37,537 nt of DNA, taken from positions 1-37,537 of the forward strand of contig CAIZPS010000001.1 in assembly GCA_903934925.1 (NCBI GenBank), given 5' to 3'. Below the pieces are notes generated by a model. It worked only from the letters and a program-made list of their open reading frames with translations, made no database searches and was not told the origin of the DNA. Position numbers and translations under genes: made by a program. Shown here one piece after another: positions 1-10,300 of this stretch (its first letter is position 1; each line of letters begins with the position of its first letter). Source of the stretch: an uncultured bacterium (lineage in GTDB: Bacteria; Actinomycetota; Actinomycetes; S36-B12).

Positions 1-44
1 ACAGGCGAAGACACTCTTTCCCTACACGACGCTCTTCCGGATCT
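1..44 (+). other. Illumina TruSeq HT P5 adapter/index contamination at contig end (non-biological)
   Basis: Positions 11-44 read ACACTCTTTCCCTACACGACGCTCTTCCGgATCT, the TruSeq read-1 adapter with one extra G. Positions 3-10 AGGCGAAG match, from memory, the TruSeq HT i5 index D505, and positions 1-2 'AC' match the end of the P5 stem ...CTACAC. Confidence 0.96.
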
Positions 45-1924
45 CCGGCAGGCGTGGACTGTTCGCTGGGGTCGTCGGACGATATCGGGGCACGCTGCAG
101 CTCGCCCATCCGGACTTCTCGCTGCTGCCCGACGGAACTGCCGAGGACGCGCTGGCGGTGCTGGAGTTCGCCGGTGCCCTCATCCCGATCTACCCCGCCG
201 CGAAGTCCGTCACGTCCTGGCAGGTCAACTCGGCTGTCGAGGTCGTGCGCTCGTACTTCGATGAGTTGCCCGATCCCATTCCGGAGTCGGTGCGGCGCGA
301 GCACGATCTCGAGAGTCTCGGCGATGCGCTGACCGGGATCCACCGCCCCACGAGCCGTGCCGACATCGACGCGGCGGTGCGGCGCCTGCGCTTCGAGGAG
401 GCCTTCGTCCTGCAGGTCCTGCTCGCCCAGCGCCGCGCGGCCACGCGAGCGCTGTCCGCGACGCGCCGCATCCCTGCGGAGAGCGCGCTGGTGGAGGCGT
501 TCGATGCGCGCCTTCCGTTCGCCCTCACTGCCGGGCAGCTTGCCGTATCGGAGCAGATTGCCGACGACCTTGCCGACGAGCATCCGATGCACCGACTGCT
601 GCAGGGTGATGTGGGAAGCGGCAAGACAGTTGTGGCGCTGCGCGCGATGCTGCGCGTCGTGGATGCCGGTGGTCAGGCCGCACTCCTCGCCCCTACGGAG
701 GTCCTTGCCGCCCAGCACCATCGCTCCATCTCCGCCATGCTGGGGCCGCTGGCTCAGCGGGGACAGCTCGGTGGCTCGGACATCGGCACCAGGGTCGCAC
801 TGCTCACGGGCTCGCAGCGCATGTCGGAGAAGCGCAGCCAGCTTCTCGATGTGCTGTCCGGCGACGCTGGAATCGTCGTCGGCACCCATGCGCTGCTGCA
901 GGAGCATGTCGACTTCAACGACCTCGCCCTCGTGGTCGTCGACGAGCAGCACCGCTTCGGTGTTGAGCAGCGGGCGGCGCTCGCGGCGAAGTCGCGAGAG
1001 GGTACGCGGCCGCACGTTCTGGTCATGACGGCGACTCCTATTCCACGGACCGTGGCGATGACGACGTTCGGCGACGTTGACGTGTCGACTCTTGCGGAGG
1101 TCCCGGCCGGGCGCGCACCGGTGGCGACACACGTCATCCTGGCTGCGGAGCAACCGGCGCACCTGGCGCGTGCGTGGCAGCGGGCGACGGAGGAGGTGCA
1201 AGCGGGGCATCGCGTCTTCGTGGTGTGTCCCCGCATCGGCGACGGCTCGGACGAGGACGGTGGGCCGTCCGGCGACGGTGCGGCTGATGGCGATGCACCG
1301 CGCTCCGCGGCAGTCCTCGATGTCGCCCGGCAGCTGCGCGAGGGCCCGCTTGCTCAGGCCCGCGTCGGCGTCCTCCACGGTCGCATGACGTCGGAGGAGA
1401 AGGACGACGCCATGCGCCGGTTCGCCGGCCCGCGTGATGCTGACGCGCTCGATGTCCTCGTGGCTACCACGGTGATCGAAGTCGGTGTCGACGTGCCGGA
1501 GGCGACCATGATGGTGATCGTGGATGCGGATCGATTCGGCATGTCCCAGCTGCATCAGTTGCGCGGGCGCGTGGGCCGGGGATCCCTGCCAGGCCTGTGC
1601 CTGCTCATCACCGACGCCGAGTCCGGCTCTCCGGCTCGTTCGCGACTGGATGCCGTGGCCTCCACCACGGACGGCTTCGTGCTCTCCGAGCTCGACCTCG
1701 AACTCCGTCGGGAGGGTGACGTCCTCGGCACGTCGCAGTCAGGCATGCGTCGAACTCTGCGCCTGCTCGAGGTCGCGAGGCATGCCGATGTCATCGTGGC
1801 AGCACGGGAGGCAGCTGTTCGCACGATCGAGCAGGATCCAACCCTCGCGACCATTCCTGGTCTGGCTCATGCGGTCGATGCCCTGGTGCGCGATGACAGC
1901 ACCGAGTACCTCGAGAAGGCGTGA
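45..1924 (+). CDS. recG: ATP-dependent DNA helicase RecG, 5'-truncated
   Basis: Frame stays open from just after the adapter (GRRGLFAGVVGRYRGTLQLAHPDFSLLPDG). Walker A GDVGSGKT, DEQH box VVVDEQHRFGVEQR, TATPIPRT, HQLRGRVGRG. Confidence 0.95.
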
Positions 1925-1931
1925 TGAACGG

Positions 1932-2534
1932 ATGACGCGCATCATCGGCGGTGTGGCCGGCGGTCGACGGCTGGCCGTCCCGGCGCGGGGGACCCGACCG
2001 ACCGCCGACCGCGTACGGGAATCGCTGTTCTCCTCGCTGGACTCCGAGCTGCTTGCCGCCGGAGCCGGTTGGGGCGGCCTCGTGGTGCTCGACCTGTTCG
2101 CCGGGTCAGGGGCGCTCGGCCTCGAGGCGCTGAGTCGGGGCGCGGATTCGGCCTACCTGGTGGAATTCGACCGGGTGGCGGCTCGGACGTTGAAGGAGAA
2201 CTGCGCCACGGTGGGCCTGCCCGGGGCGCACGTTCTGGTGCGTCGAGCGGAGGCGCTGCCTGCCCTCGAACCTCCGGTGCCGGCCGCTTCGCTCGTTCTG
2301 GTCGATCCGCCCTATGCCATGGCGGCCGGCGAAGTCGCCGGTCTGCTCGCTCGGCTCGCTCGCGCGGGCTGGATCCAGGAGAACGCCCGCGTCGTCGTGG
2401 AGCGACCGGCTCGAGACGAGCAGGACCCCCTGCCGACAGGCTGGACGACTCTCCCGCGGCGCCGATTCGGTGACACCTGCCTTTGGTACGGTCGCGCCGT
2501 GGGGGGACGGCTGTCCGGAGAGGAAGGCTCCTGA
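1932..2534 (+). CDS. rsmD: 16S rRNA (guanine966-N2)-methyltransferase RsmD
   Basis: [62 protein letters not shown]; next to coaD. Confidence 0.93.
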   Translation: MTRIIGGVAGGRRLAVPARGTRPTADRVRESLFSSLDSELLAAGAGWGGLVVLDLFAGSGALGLEALSRGADSAYLVEFDRVAARTLKENCATVGLPGAHVLVRRAEALPALEPPVPAASLVLVDPPYAMAAGEVAGLLARLARAGWIQENARVVVERPARDEQDPLPTGWTTLPRRRFGDTCLWYGRAVGGRLSGEEGS

Positions 2535-3022
2535 TGCATGTGGCGGTATGCCCGGGTTCTTTCGACCCGGTGACGAATGGTCACCTTGACGTGTTCGAGC
2601 GTGCCGCCGCCATGGCGGATCAGGTGGTCGTCGCTGTCCTGGTGAACGAGTCCAAGTCCGGTCTCTTCACCATCGAGGAGCGCATGGAGATGCTTCGGGA
2701 GGTGGTCCAGCCCTACGGCAACATCACGGTGGAGTCCTTCCACGGTCTTCTCGTGGACTTCTGCCAGGAGCGGGGCATCACGGTCATCGTCAAGGGCCTC
2801 CGAGCCGTGAGTGACTTCGACTACGAGCTGCAGATGGGCCAGATGAACTACCGCCTCGCGGGCGTCGAGACCATCTTCATCACCACCAACCCCCTGTACA
2901 GCTTCCTGTCCTCCAGTCTCGTCAAGGAGGTCGCCAAGTTCGGCGGAGATGTCAGCGGACTGGTTCCGGACGCCGTGTTGACGCGGCTGAGGGGCCGACT
3001 GTCGGCCAGAATGGGGTCCTAG
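2534..3022 (+). CDS. coaD: Phosphopantetheine adenylyltransferase
   Basis: [25 protein letters not shown]; start overlaps the rsmD stop (TGATG). Confidence 0.96.
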   Translation: MHVAVCPGSFDPVTNGHLDVFERAAAMADQVVVAVLVNESKSGLFTIEERMEMLREVVQPYGNITVESFHGLLVDFCQERGITVIVKGLRAVSDFDYELQMGQMNYRLAGVETIFITTNPLYSFLSSSLVKEVAKFGGDVSGLVPDAVLTRLRGRLSARMGS

Positions 3023-3106
3023 CGTCGCTGTCGTCGTGTCGGACCCGTTGCCTGAAGGATCGCCCGAACGATCGCCGGTACCACCGAAACCCGCCAAGGA
3101 GACCTC

Positions 3107-3637
3107 GTGGATGTGCAGGAACGCCTCGACGAACTGGCGGTCCTCGTCGAGGACGCCAAGTCCATGCCCCTGTCGGCCTCGTGCATCGTCAACCGGGCTC
3201 AGGTCCTGGACCTGATCGAGGAGATCCGCAATCTCCTGCCGGAGTCGGTGCAGCGCGCGGATGAGCTGCTCGCCGACCGCGAGGCGGTTGTGCAGGACGG
3301 CCGCCGCGAGGCCGACCGGATCCTGGAGCGTGCCCGGGCCGAGGCCGACCGCCTCGTGTCGGAGCATGAGGTGTACCTCGCGGCGGTGGCGGAGGCCCAG
3401 GCGGTGGCTGACGCCACGGCATACGAGACCTCGCTCATGCGCAAGGAGACCGACGACTACATCGACGCCAAGCTGGCGACCTTCGAGATCACCCTGCAGA
3501 AGACCCTTCAGACCGTGGACCGCGGGCGCGAGCGGCTGCGCAGCCAGATGTACCAGGAGCTCGCTCCACAGGCGGGGGGCCGCGGAGCCGAGGAGGTCTT
3601 CGACGCCGAGGCGCTTGACGAGGGCGGGACCGTTTAG
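3107..3637 (+). CDS. DivIVA-like / ATP-synthase-b-like coiled-coil protein
   Basis: Long Ala/Glu/Arg coiled coil (ADRILERARAEADRLVSEHEVYLAAVAEAQAVADATAYET), in the actinobacterial coaD-DUF177 interval. Confidence 0.75.
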   Translation: MDVQERLDELAVLVEDAKSMPLSASCIVNRAQVLDLIEEIRNLLPESVQRADELLADREAVVQDGRREADRILERARAEADRLVSEHEVYLAAVAEAQAVADATAYETSLMRKETDDYIDAKLATFEITLQKTLQTVDRGRERLRSQMYQELAPQAGGRGAEEVFDAEALDEGGTV

Positions 3638-3718
3638 GCGGTTCCGGACCCGGCAGGGTAGCCTGCTGCGTGCCTCTCGCGAGGCCACGGTCCGTCATGC
3701 CGAGAGTGGTGAGCACCT

Positions 3719-4291
3719 GTGACCAGCCTCGACCCGTCCGACCCGCTCGTCCTCGACGCGCGGAGCCTGCAGCGCAGGCCGGGGTCGATGATCACGGTTG
3801 CCCGCACCGCTTCGGCCCCGGCAGATCTTGGCGTCGCGATGGCTCGGGTGCCCGAGGGATCGCCAATCGAGCTCGACCTGCGATTGGAGTCCGTTCTCGA
3901 GGGCATCCTCGTGTCCGGCACGGCGGATCTCGAGATCAGCGCGGAGTGCTCCCGCTGCCTCGACCCCGTGCACTGGCATGAGGAAGTGGACCTCACCGAG
4001 CTGTTCCGCTACCCCAGCACAGACGCCCGCGGTGCCGTGCTGGACGAACCGGACGAGTCTGAGGATCCGCTGCCCCTGGTTCAGGACGACTTCGTCGACC
4101 TGAACCCGGTGCTGAGGGACGCCGTGGTGATCGATCTGCCGCTGGCGCCTCTATGTCGCGAGGAGTGCCTCGGCCTGTGCCCCGACTGCGGGGTGCGGCT
4201 CGAGGATGAGCCGCAGCACCAGCACCAGACGTCCGACCCGCGCTGGGCCGCACTTGCGGACCTGCTCGAGTCAGACGAACCACACGCCTGA
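3719..4291 (+). CDS. DUF177 (YceD) family protein
   Basis: Conserved C-terminal CREECLGLCPDCGVRL motif, directly upstream of rpmF; GTG start. Confidence 0.88.
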   Translation: MTSLDPSDPLVLDARSLQRRPGSMITVARTASAPADLGVAMARVPEGSPIELDLRLESVLEGILVSGTADLEISAECSRCLDPVHWHEEVDLTELFRYPSTDARGAVLDEPDESEDPLPLVQDDFVDLNPVLRDAVVIDLPLAPLCREECLGLCPDCGVRLEDEPQHQHQTSDPRWAALADLLESDEPHA

Positions 4292-4327
4292 CACCTCGCA
4301 CGAGGTGCCTGACACGAAGGAAGCACC

Positions 4328-4501
4328 GTGGCCGTTCCCAAGCGGAAGATGTCCCGCTCCAACACCCGTCATCGTCGTTCGCAGTGGAAGGCGGCGACGC
4401 CGACGCTGGTCATCTGTGCCCGCTGCAAGGACAAGCACATCGCTCACACGGCGTGCCCGACGTGCGGCACATACGCCAAGCGTCGCGTCCTGGACGTCTA
4501 G
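4328..4501 (+). CDS. rpmF: 50S ribosomal protein L32 (Cys-containing form)
   Basis: [57 protein letters not shown] (57 aa, GTG start). Below the length cutoff of the supplied ORF track. CxxC...CxxC pairs present. Confidence 0.96.
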   Translation: MAVPKRKMSRSNTRHRRSQWKAATPTLVICARCKDKHIAHTACPTCGTYAKRRVLDV

Positions 4502-4504
4502 TCC

Positions 4505-5497
4505 TTGCCCACCGTCGCCCTCGACCTGCTCGGCGGGGACGGGGCACCTGAGATCGTCGCGGACGCCGTCGCACTGCTGCTCTCCGGGGAGTCGCCCGGC
4601 GAACCTGTCCCGGAACTCATCGTGGTGGGGCCACCGGAGCTTGCCCGCGACCTGATGACTGTCCGTGGCGTGGCCCACGAACGGGTCGAGGTCGTTGCGG
4701 CAGGCCGGGCGGTCGGCATGGATGAGGATCCCCTCGGGGTGATCCGTGCGCACGAAGACGTGAGCGTGACCGTCGCTGCCCGACTGGTGGCGCGTGGCCG
4801 GGCCGATGCCTGGGTCTCCGTGGGGCACACGGGTGCGGCGGTCGCGGCTGCCGTTCTGGAACTCGGCCGCCTGGCGGGGATGTCGCGGCCTGCGCTCGCC
4901 GTGGTCGTGCCGGCCCTTGCTGGTCCGGTGGTCCTCCTGGACGTCGGGGCGGCCCCGGACGCGACTCCGGATCTGCTGCGGCAGTTCGCCGTGGCCGGGT
5001 GCGCCTACGCGGAGAGCCTGGGGATCTGCGATCCCGGGGTCGGACTGCTCACGATCGGTGGCGAGGCAGGCAAGGGTGATCGGCTGCGCCGATCAGGGCA
5101 CGAGTTGCTCGAGGAGGTGCTGCCGCCGCGAGGCGTGCGCTACGTGGGCCCGGTCGAGGGGCATGACGTTGCCCTCGGACGTCGGGCGCAGGTCGTTGTC
5201 ACGGACGGATTCACCGGCAATGTCCTGCTCAAGGGACTTGAGGGGGCTGTCCAGTGGTCGGCGGCGCGGATAGGCCAGGCCTACCCGGATGCGTCCCCTG
5301 CCTGGCAGGTGGTCGTCGACACAGCGACGTCGGATTTCGCGGGAGGCATGCTGCTCGGTGTTGACGGGGTTACCGTGGTGGGGCACGGGGCTGGCACGGC
5401 GGAGGAGATCGGGGCCTGCGTTCGGCTGGCTGCTCGTGCGGCGACCCGGTCGCTGGTGACCCGTGCGGCCGGTGCGCTCGCGGGGTGGTCGGCGTGA
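4505..5497 (+). CDS. plsX: Phosphate acyltransferase PlsX
   Basis: MPTVALDLLGGDGAP, VSVGHTGAAVAAAVLELGRL, VVTDGFTGNVLLKGLEG; TTG start 3 nt after the rpmF stop. Confidence 0.9.
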   Translation: MPTVALDLLGGDGAPEIVADAVALLLSGESPGEPVPELIVVGPPELARDLMTVRGVAHERVEVVAAGRAVGMDEDPLGVIRAHEDVSVTVAARLVARGRADAWVSVGHTGAAVAAAVLELGRLAGMSRPALAVVVPALAGPVVLLDVGAAPDATPDLLRQFAVAGCAYAESLGICDPGVGLLTIGGEAGKGDRLRRSGHELLEEVLPPRGVRYVGPVEGHDVALGRRAQVVVTDGFTGNVLLKGLEGAVQWSAARIGQAYPDASPAWQVVVDTATSDFAGGMLLGVDGVTVVGHGAGTAEEIGACVRLAARAATRSLVTRAAGALAGWSA

Positions 5498-5778
5498 CGC
5501 CGGATCCGACCGCGGTCGTCCGTCAGGCCCTGGGGCGCGTCCTGGATCCCATGGTGGTCGAACACCTGCGCGGCGACTCTCCGGTGCTCGGCACCGGCGG
5601 CACCGTGGGACTCTCCGCAACGGATGCCATCGCGGTCGCGGACGCGGTGCAGGAAGTCGCCCGGGAGGCGGGGGCCGAATGCCTGCTGCAGGACGAGGAT
5701 CTGAACGCGGACCCTGACCCGGTCACCCTCGCGGGACTCGCGGCGTCGGTCGCCCGACAGTGGAGGGAGGAGGCATGA
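5494..5778 (+). CDS. Small hypothetical protein, possible divergent acyl-carrier-protein-like
   Basis: 94-aa ORF with GTGA overlap to plsX and ATGA overlap to rnc, so it is coupled to both. It sits where acpP often lies; length and helical pattern are ACP-like but no DSL motif is present. Confidence 0.6.
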   Translation: MTPDPTAVVRQALGRVLDPMVVEHLRGDSPVLGTGGTVGLSATDAIAVADAVQEVAREAGAECLLQDEDLNADPDPVTLAGLAASVARQWREEA

Positions 5779-6464
5779 CCTCAGACACCGGCCCGCTGGA
5801 GGCCGGCCTGGGCACCGCAGTCGATCCCGAGCTGCTGTCCCTGGCGCTCACGCACCGCTCGTACGCCTATGAGAACGGCGGGCTGCCGACGAATGAGCGG
5901 TTGGAGTTCCTGGGCGACAGCGTGCTCGGCATCGTCGTGACGGAAACGCTCTACCGCGACTTCCCGGACTGGTCGGAGGGACAGCTCGCCAAGCTCCGAG
6001 CTGCTGTGGTGAACGCTCAGGCCCTGGCGGAGGTTGCCCGTGGGCTGGAGCTGGGACGGCATCTGAAGCTGGGGCGCGGTGAGGAGGTCACGGGGGGCCG
6101 GGACAAGGTGTCCATCCTGGCCGACACCTTCGAGGCTGTTCTGGGAGCCGTGTACCTCGACAACGGCCTCGAGCGAGCCCGGGAGGTCATCCGGAGACTG
6201 GTCGGACCGGTCATCACCCGGGGTGCGGAGCTCGGCGCCGGTCTGGACTGGAAGACGTCACTCCAGGAGATCGCTGCAGCCACGGGTCGCGGCGTTCCGG
6301 AGTACCGGGTCCGGCACGAGGGCCCTGACCACGCTCGCGAGTTCTCCGCTGAGGTGGTGCTCGACGACGAGGTGATCGGCGAGGGGGTCGGTCGCTCGAA
6401 GAAGGCCGCAGAGCAGCAGGCGGCCGAACGGGCCTACCTCCGACTCGTCGAGGCTCATGCCTGA
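5775..6464 (+). CDS. rnc: Ribonuclease III
   Basis: [13 protein letters not shown] signature plus C-terminal dsRBD ([21 protein letters not shown]). Confidence 0.96.
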   Translation: MTSDTGPLEAGLGTAVDPELLSLALTHRSYAYENGGLPTNERLEFLGDSVLGIVVTETLYRDFPDWSEGQLAKLRAAVVNAQALAEVARGLELGRHLKLGRGEEVTGGRDKVSILADTFEAVLGAVYLDNGLERAREVIRRLVGPVITRGAELGAGLDWKTSLQEIAAATGRGVPEYRVRHEGPDHAREFSAEVVLDDEVIGEGVGRSKKAAEQQAAERAYLRLVEAHA

Positions 6465-7332
6465 ACTGCCCGAGGTCGAGGTCGTGCGCTCCGGGCTGCA
6501 GCGCTGGGTGGCCGGGCGGTCGATCAGCGATGTCGAGGTGCTGCACGCCCGGTCGACGCGCCGCCACGAATCGGGGCCTGACGACCTCGTCTCCCGGCTT
6601 CGTGGACGCACGGTCCGCTGCGTTTCTCGGCGGGGAAAGTACCTGTGGCTGCCTCTGGGCGATGATGCCCTCGTCATCCACCTCGGCATGAGCGGGCAGG
6701 TCCTGATGCTGCCCGCCGATGTGCCCGATGAGGCGCACCTGCGCGTGCGCTTCGCCTTCACGGACGGTGGCCTAGGGATGCGCTTCGTGGACCAGCGCAC
6801 GTTCGGCGGTGTCATGGTCGACACCCTGGTGCCTGACGACGACGGCGGCCGGATCCCGTCCTGCGTCGCCCACATCGGCCGGGATCCCCTCGACCCGCTG
6901 TTCGATCGGGCTCGCTTCACCGTGGCCCTGCGACGACGGCGCACCGAGGTCAAGCGCGCCCTGCTCGACCAGAGTCTGGTGTCCGGTATCGGAAACATCT
7001 ATGCCGATGAGGCGCTGTGGCGCGCGCGACTGCACGGCGCTCGACCTACTGACCGGCTGACCCGGGGGCAGGTCGATGCCCTCCTCGGACATGCTCAGGA
7101 CGTCATGAAGGAGGCGCTGGCCAAGGGGGGTACGAGCTTCGACTCGCTGTACGTCAATGTCAACGGGCAATCCGGGTACTTCTCCCGATCCCTGAATGCG
7201 TACGGACAGGAGGGGGAGCCGTGCCCGCGGTGCGCGACACCGATCCGGCGCGAGTCATTCATGAATCGCTCCAGCTACTCGTGCCCGTCGTGCCAGCGTG
7301 GCCCGCGTCCCCGCACATCCGTTCGAAGGTAG
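6457..7332 (+). CDS. mutM: Formamidopyrimidine-DNA glycosylase (Fpg/MutM)
   Basis: [29 protein letters not shown]-terminal zinc finger [25 protein letters not shown]. Confidence 0.95.
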   Translation: MPELPEVEVVRSGLQRWVAGRSISDVEVLHARSTRRHESGPDDLVSRLRGRTVRCVSRRGKYLWLPLGDDALVIHLGMSGQVLMLPADVPDEAHLRVRFAFTDGGLGMRFVDQRTFGGVMVDTLVPDDDGGRIPSCVAHIGRDPLDPLFDRARFTVALRRRRTEVKRALLDQSLVSGIGNIYADEALWRARLHGARPTDRLTRGQVDALLGHAQDVMKEALAKGGTSFDSLYVNVNGQSGYFSRSLNAYGQEGEPCPRCATPIRRESFMNRSSYSCPSCQRGPRPRTSVRR

Positions 7333-7341
7333 AGTCCGGCC

Positions 7342-10300
7342 GTGCATCTGAAGAGCCTGACTCTCAAGGGCTTCAAGTCCTTCGCGTCCTCGACCACGCT
7401 CTCCTTCGAGCCGGGCGTCACCTGCGTGGTCGGCCCGAACGGATCAGGCAAGTCGAACGTGGTGGATGCACTGTCGTGGGTCATGGGCGAACAGGGTGCC
7501 AAGTCGCTTCGTGGCGGCAAGATGGAGGACGTCATCTTCTCCGGGACCTCGGGGCGTGCGCCCCTGGGTCGGGCCGAGGTCTCGCTCACCATCGACAACA
7601 GCGACGGCGCGCTGCCGATCGACTACACCGAGGTCACCATTGCGCGGACGCTCTTTCGAAACGGAGGCTCGGAGTACTCCATCAACGGTGAGCCTTGCCG
7701 TCTGCTCGACGTTCAGGAACTCCTGAGCGACTCGGGCATCGGTCGTGAGATGCATGTCATCGTGGGCCAGAACCGGCTCACTTCGATCCTGGAAGCCACG
7801 CCCGAGGACCGCAGGCACATCATCGAAGAGGCCGCCGGGGTACTCAAGCACCGCAAGCGCAAGGAGAAGGCGCTGCGGAAGCTGGAGGCCATGGAGGCGA
7901 ATCTCCTGCGCCTGCAGGATCTCACCACCGAGCTCCGGCGGCAGTTGAAGCCGCTGGGGCGTCAGGCAGAGGTGGCCCGACGCGCGGTTGTCATCCAGTC
8001 CGAGGTGCGCGATGCGCGGCTGCGCCTCCACGCCGACGATCTCGTCGCTCTGAGGGTCGCGCTTGAGGCCGAGGTTGCTGACGAGACCGCATTGCGGGCG
8101 CGTCAAGACGAGGTCGACGCGCAGTTGGCCGATCTCCAGGACCGCCAGACGCTGGCCGAGGCCGAGGCGCAGGCTGATGCGCCGCGCATAGCAGCGATCC
8201 AGGAGACGTGGTTCTCGCTCAACGGTCTCCGCGAGCGGTTCCACGGATTGACCCAGGTTGCGGTCGAGCGGGTCCGGCACCTGCAGCCCGAGCCCGAAGA
8301 GGACGAGAACGGCCGCGACCCGGACCAGATCGACGCCGAGGCGCGAGCCTTGCGGGCCGAGGAGTTCGAACTCGGGCGGCTCGTGGAGTCCTCGCGCGAG
8401 CAGCTGTCGCACGCCGAGACCTCGCGGATCGCGGCGGAGTCCGCAGCTGCGGCGGAGGAGAAGCGCGTGGCTCAGGTTGAGCGTGCCGCCGCTGACCGGC
8501 GCGAGGGCCTGGCCCGACTCACCGGACAGGTGAATGCCGCCAAATCGCGAATGGATGCGCGCACGGCAGAGATTGATCGCCTGGCCCGTCAGATCGCCGA
8601 GGCCCGCGAGAGGGGGGAGTCGGCGCAGCAGGAGTTCACCAGGATCGAGATGGATGCTGCGGGACTCGACGCCGGCGAGGTCGATCTTGATCGCGAGCAC
8701 GAAAGGGCCGAGGCGTCGCTTGTTGAGGCGGATGCCGAGGTCGAGCGTCTCCGCGGTGAGGAGGCAGCCGCAGAGCGCCGGCGCGCCGCCTTGGCCGCAC
8801 GCCGTGAGGCTCTCGAGATCGGTCTGGAGCGCAAGGACGCCGGGGCTCGGCTGACCGGCGCGGATCAGCCCGTGGGCGGGGTTCTCGGAACCCTGGCCTC
8901 TTTGCTGCACGTGGAGACCGGAGCCCAGATTCCGGTCGCGGCGGCGCTCGGTGACATCGCTGACGCAGTGGTGGTGACGGGACTCGACGCTGCCATGAGC
9001 GCGGTCGTCCTGCTCAAGGACGAGGATGCCGGGCGAGCGGCGATCGTGCTGGCGGATTCAGGGGAAGTGCGGTCGCCACGGCCCCCCGTGCGCGAGGCCG
9101 GCCGTCCTGTCAGCGAACTCGTTCGATGCGAGCCGACGGTCCGGTCAGTCGTCGATCAACTGCTCGAGCGTTGGATGCTGGTGGGTGACCTTCGCGAGGC
9201 TGCTCAGCTCGCCGCCCACCATCCGGGCCTGTCCTTCGTCACTCCCGAGGGTGATGTTCTGGCCAGCGGCGTCGTGCATGGCGGCTCCACGAGCACGCCG
9301 AGCCGCCTTGAGGCGCAGGTGGCCTACGACGAGACGGTCGCCGACCTGGAGTCCGTCACGGCGACCCTCGAGCGGTTGCGGTTCGCGCTCGCGTCCGCCA
9401 AGGAGCGCCAGTCCCAGGCCGTGCAGCGCGTGGAGGCGACGCTGTCGCGACTGCACGAATCCGATGCCCGAATGGCGGCGGTCGCCGAACAGCTGGGCCA
9501 GCTGGGACAGGTGGCTCGGGCTGCACTGGCCGAGGCCGAGCGGCTGAGCGCTGCTCATGCGGCCGCAGAGGTGGCCCGCACTGCTGACCGCGAGCAGCAC
9601 GACCAACTGGTCGCCCGACTCGCAGCGGCCAGCAGCGAGGAGCCGCTCGATGGCGGCGCTGATGCCCGTGAGCACCTGAACTCGGTCGCGTCGGCGGCCC
9701 GACGGCATGAGGTCGATGCGCGGCTCGCCCTGCGCACGGCCGAGGAGCGGGTTGCGGCCGTTGGTGCGCGCGCCCAGCAACTTGAACGAGCAGCGGAGGG
9801 AGAGCGACAGGCCCGTGCCGCCGCCCTTGAGCGGCGGGAGCGGCGCGCACGTGAGCTCGTGGTGGCGCAGGCTGTTCTGGACGCTGCCCGAATGGTGTCG
9901 TCCCGGATCGACTCGTCGGTGGCGATCGCCGGCCGGGAGCGCGCATCGCTCGATCGGGCGGTCAAGACCCGTGACGCACTTCTCGCCACCCTCCGTGCTC
10001 AGTTGCGGGAGCTTGCGTCCGAGGCCGATCGGTTGAAGGACTCCGTCCACCGCGACGAGGTGGCACGGGCCGAGCAGCGCCTGCGGATCGAGCAGCTCGA
10101 GGATCGCGTCCTTGAGGACTTCGGTATCGAGTCCGAGGTGCTGGTCGCCGAGTACGGCCCGGACCAACTGGTTCCGCCGACGCCGCCCGCGCCCGGTGAC
10201 GAGTCCGAAGCGGAGGAGGAGAAGGCTCCCTATCCCTTCGTGCGCACGGAGCAGGAGAAGCGACTCAAGGCCGCCGAGCGCGACCTCGCCCTGCTGGGGA

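Noticed and set aside
2312-3688. 458-aa minus-strand ORF antisense to coaD and the DivIVA-like gene
   Set aside because: Antisense shadow of two supported genes; no domain pattern.
7444-8910. 488-aa minus-strand ORF antisense to smc (and 9145-10437)
   Set aside because: Shadow of the SMC coding frame.
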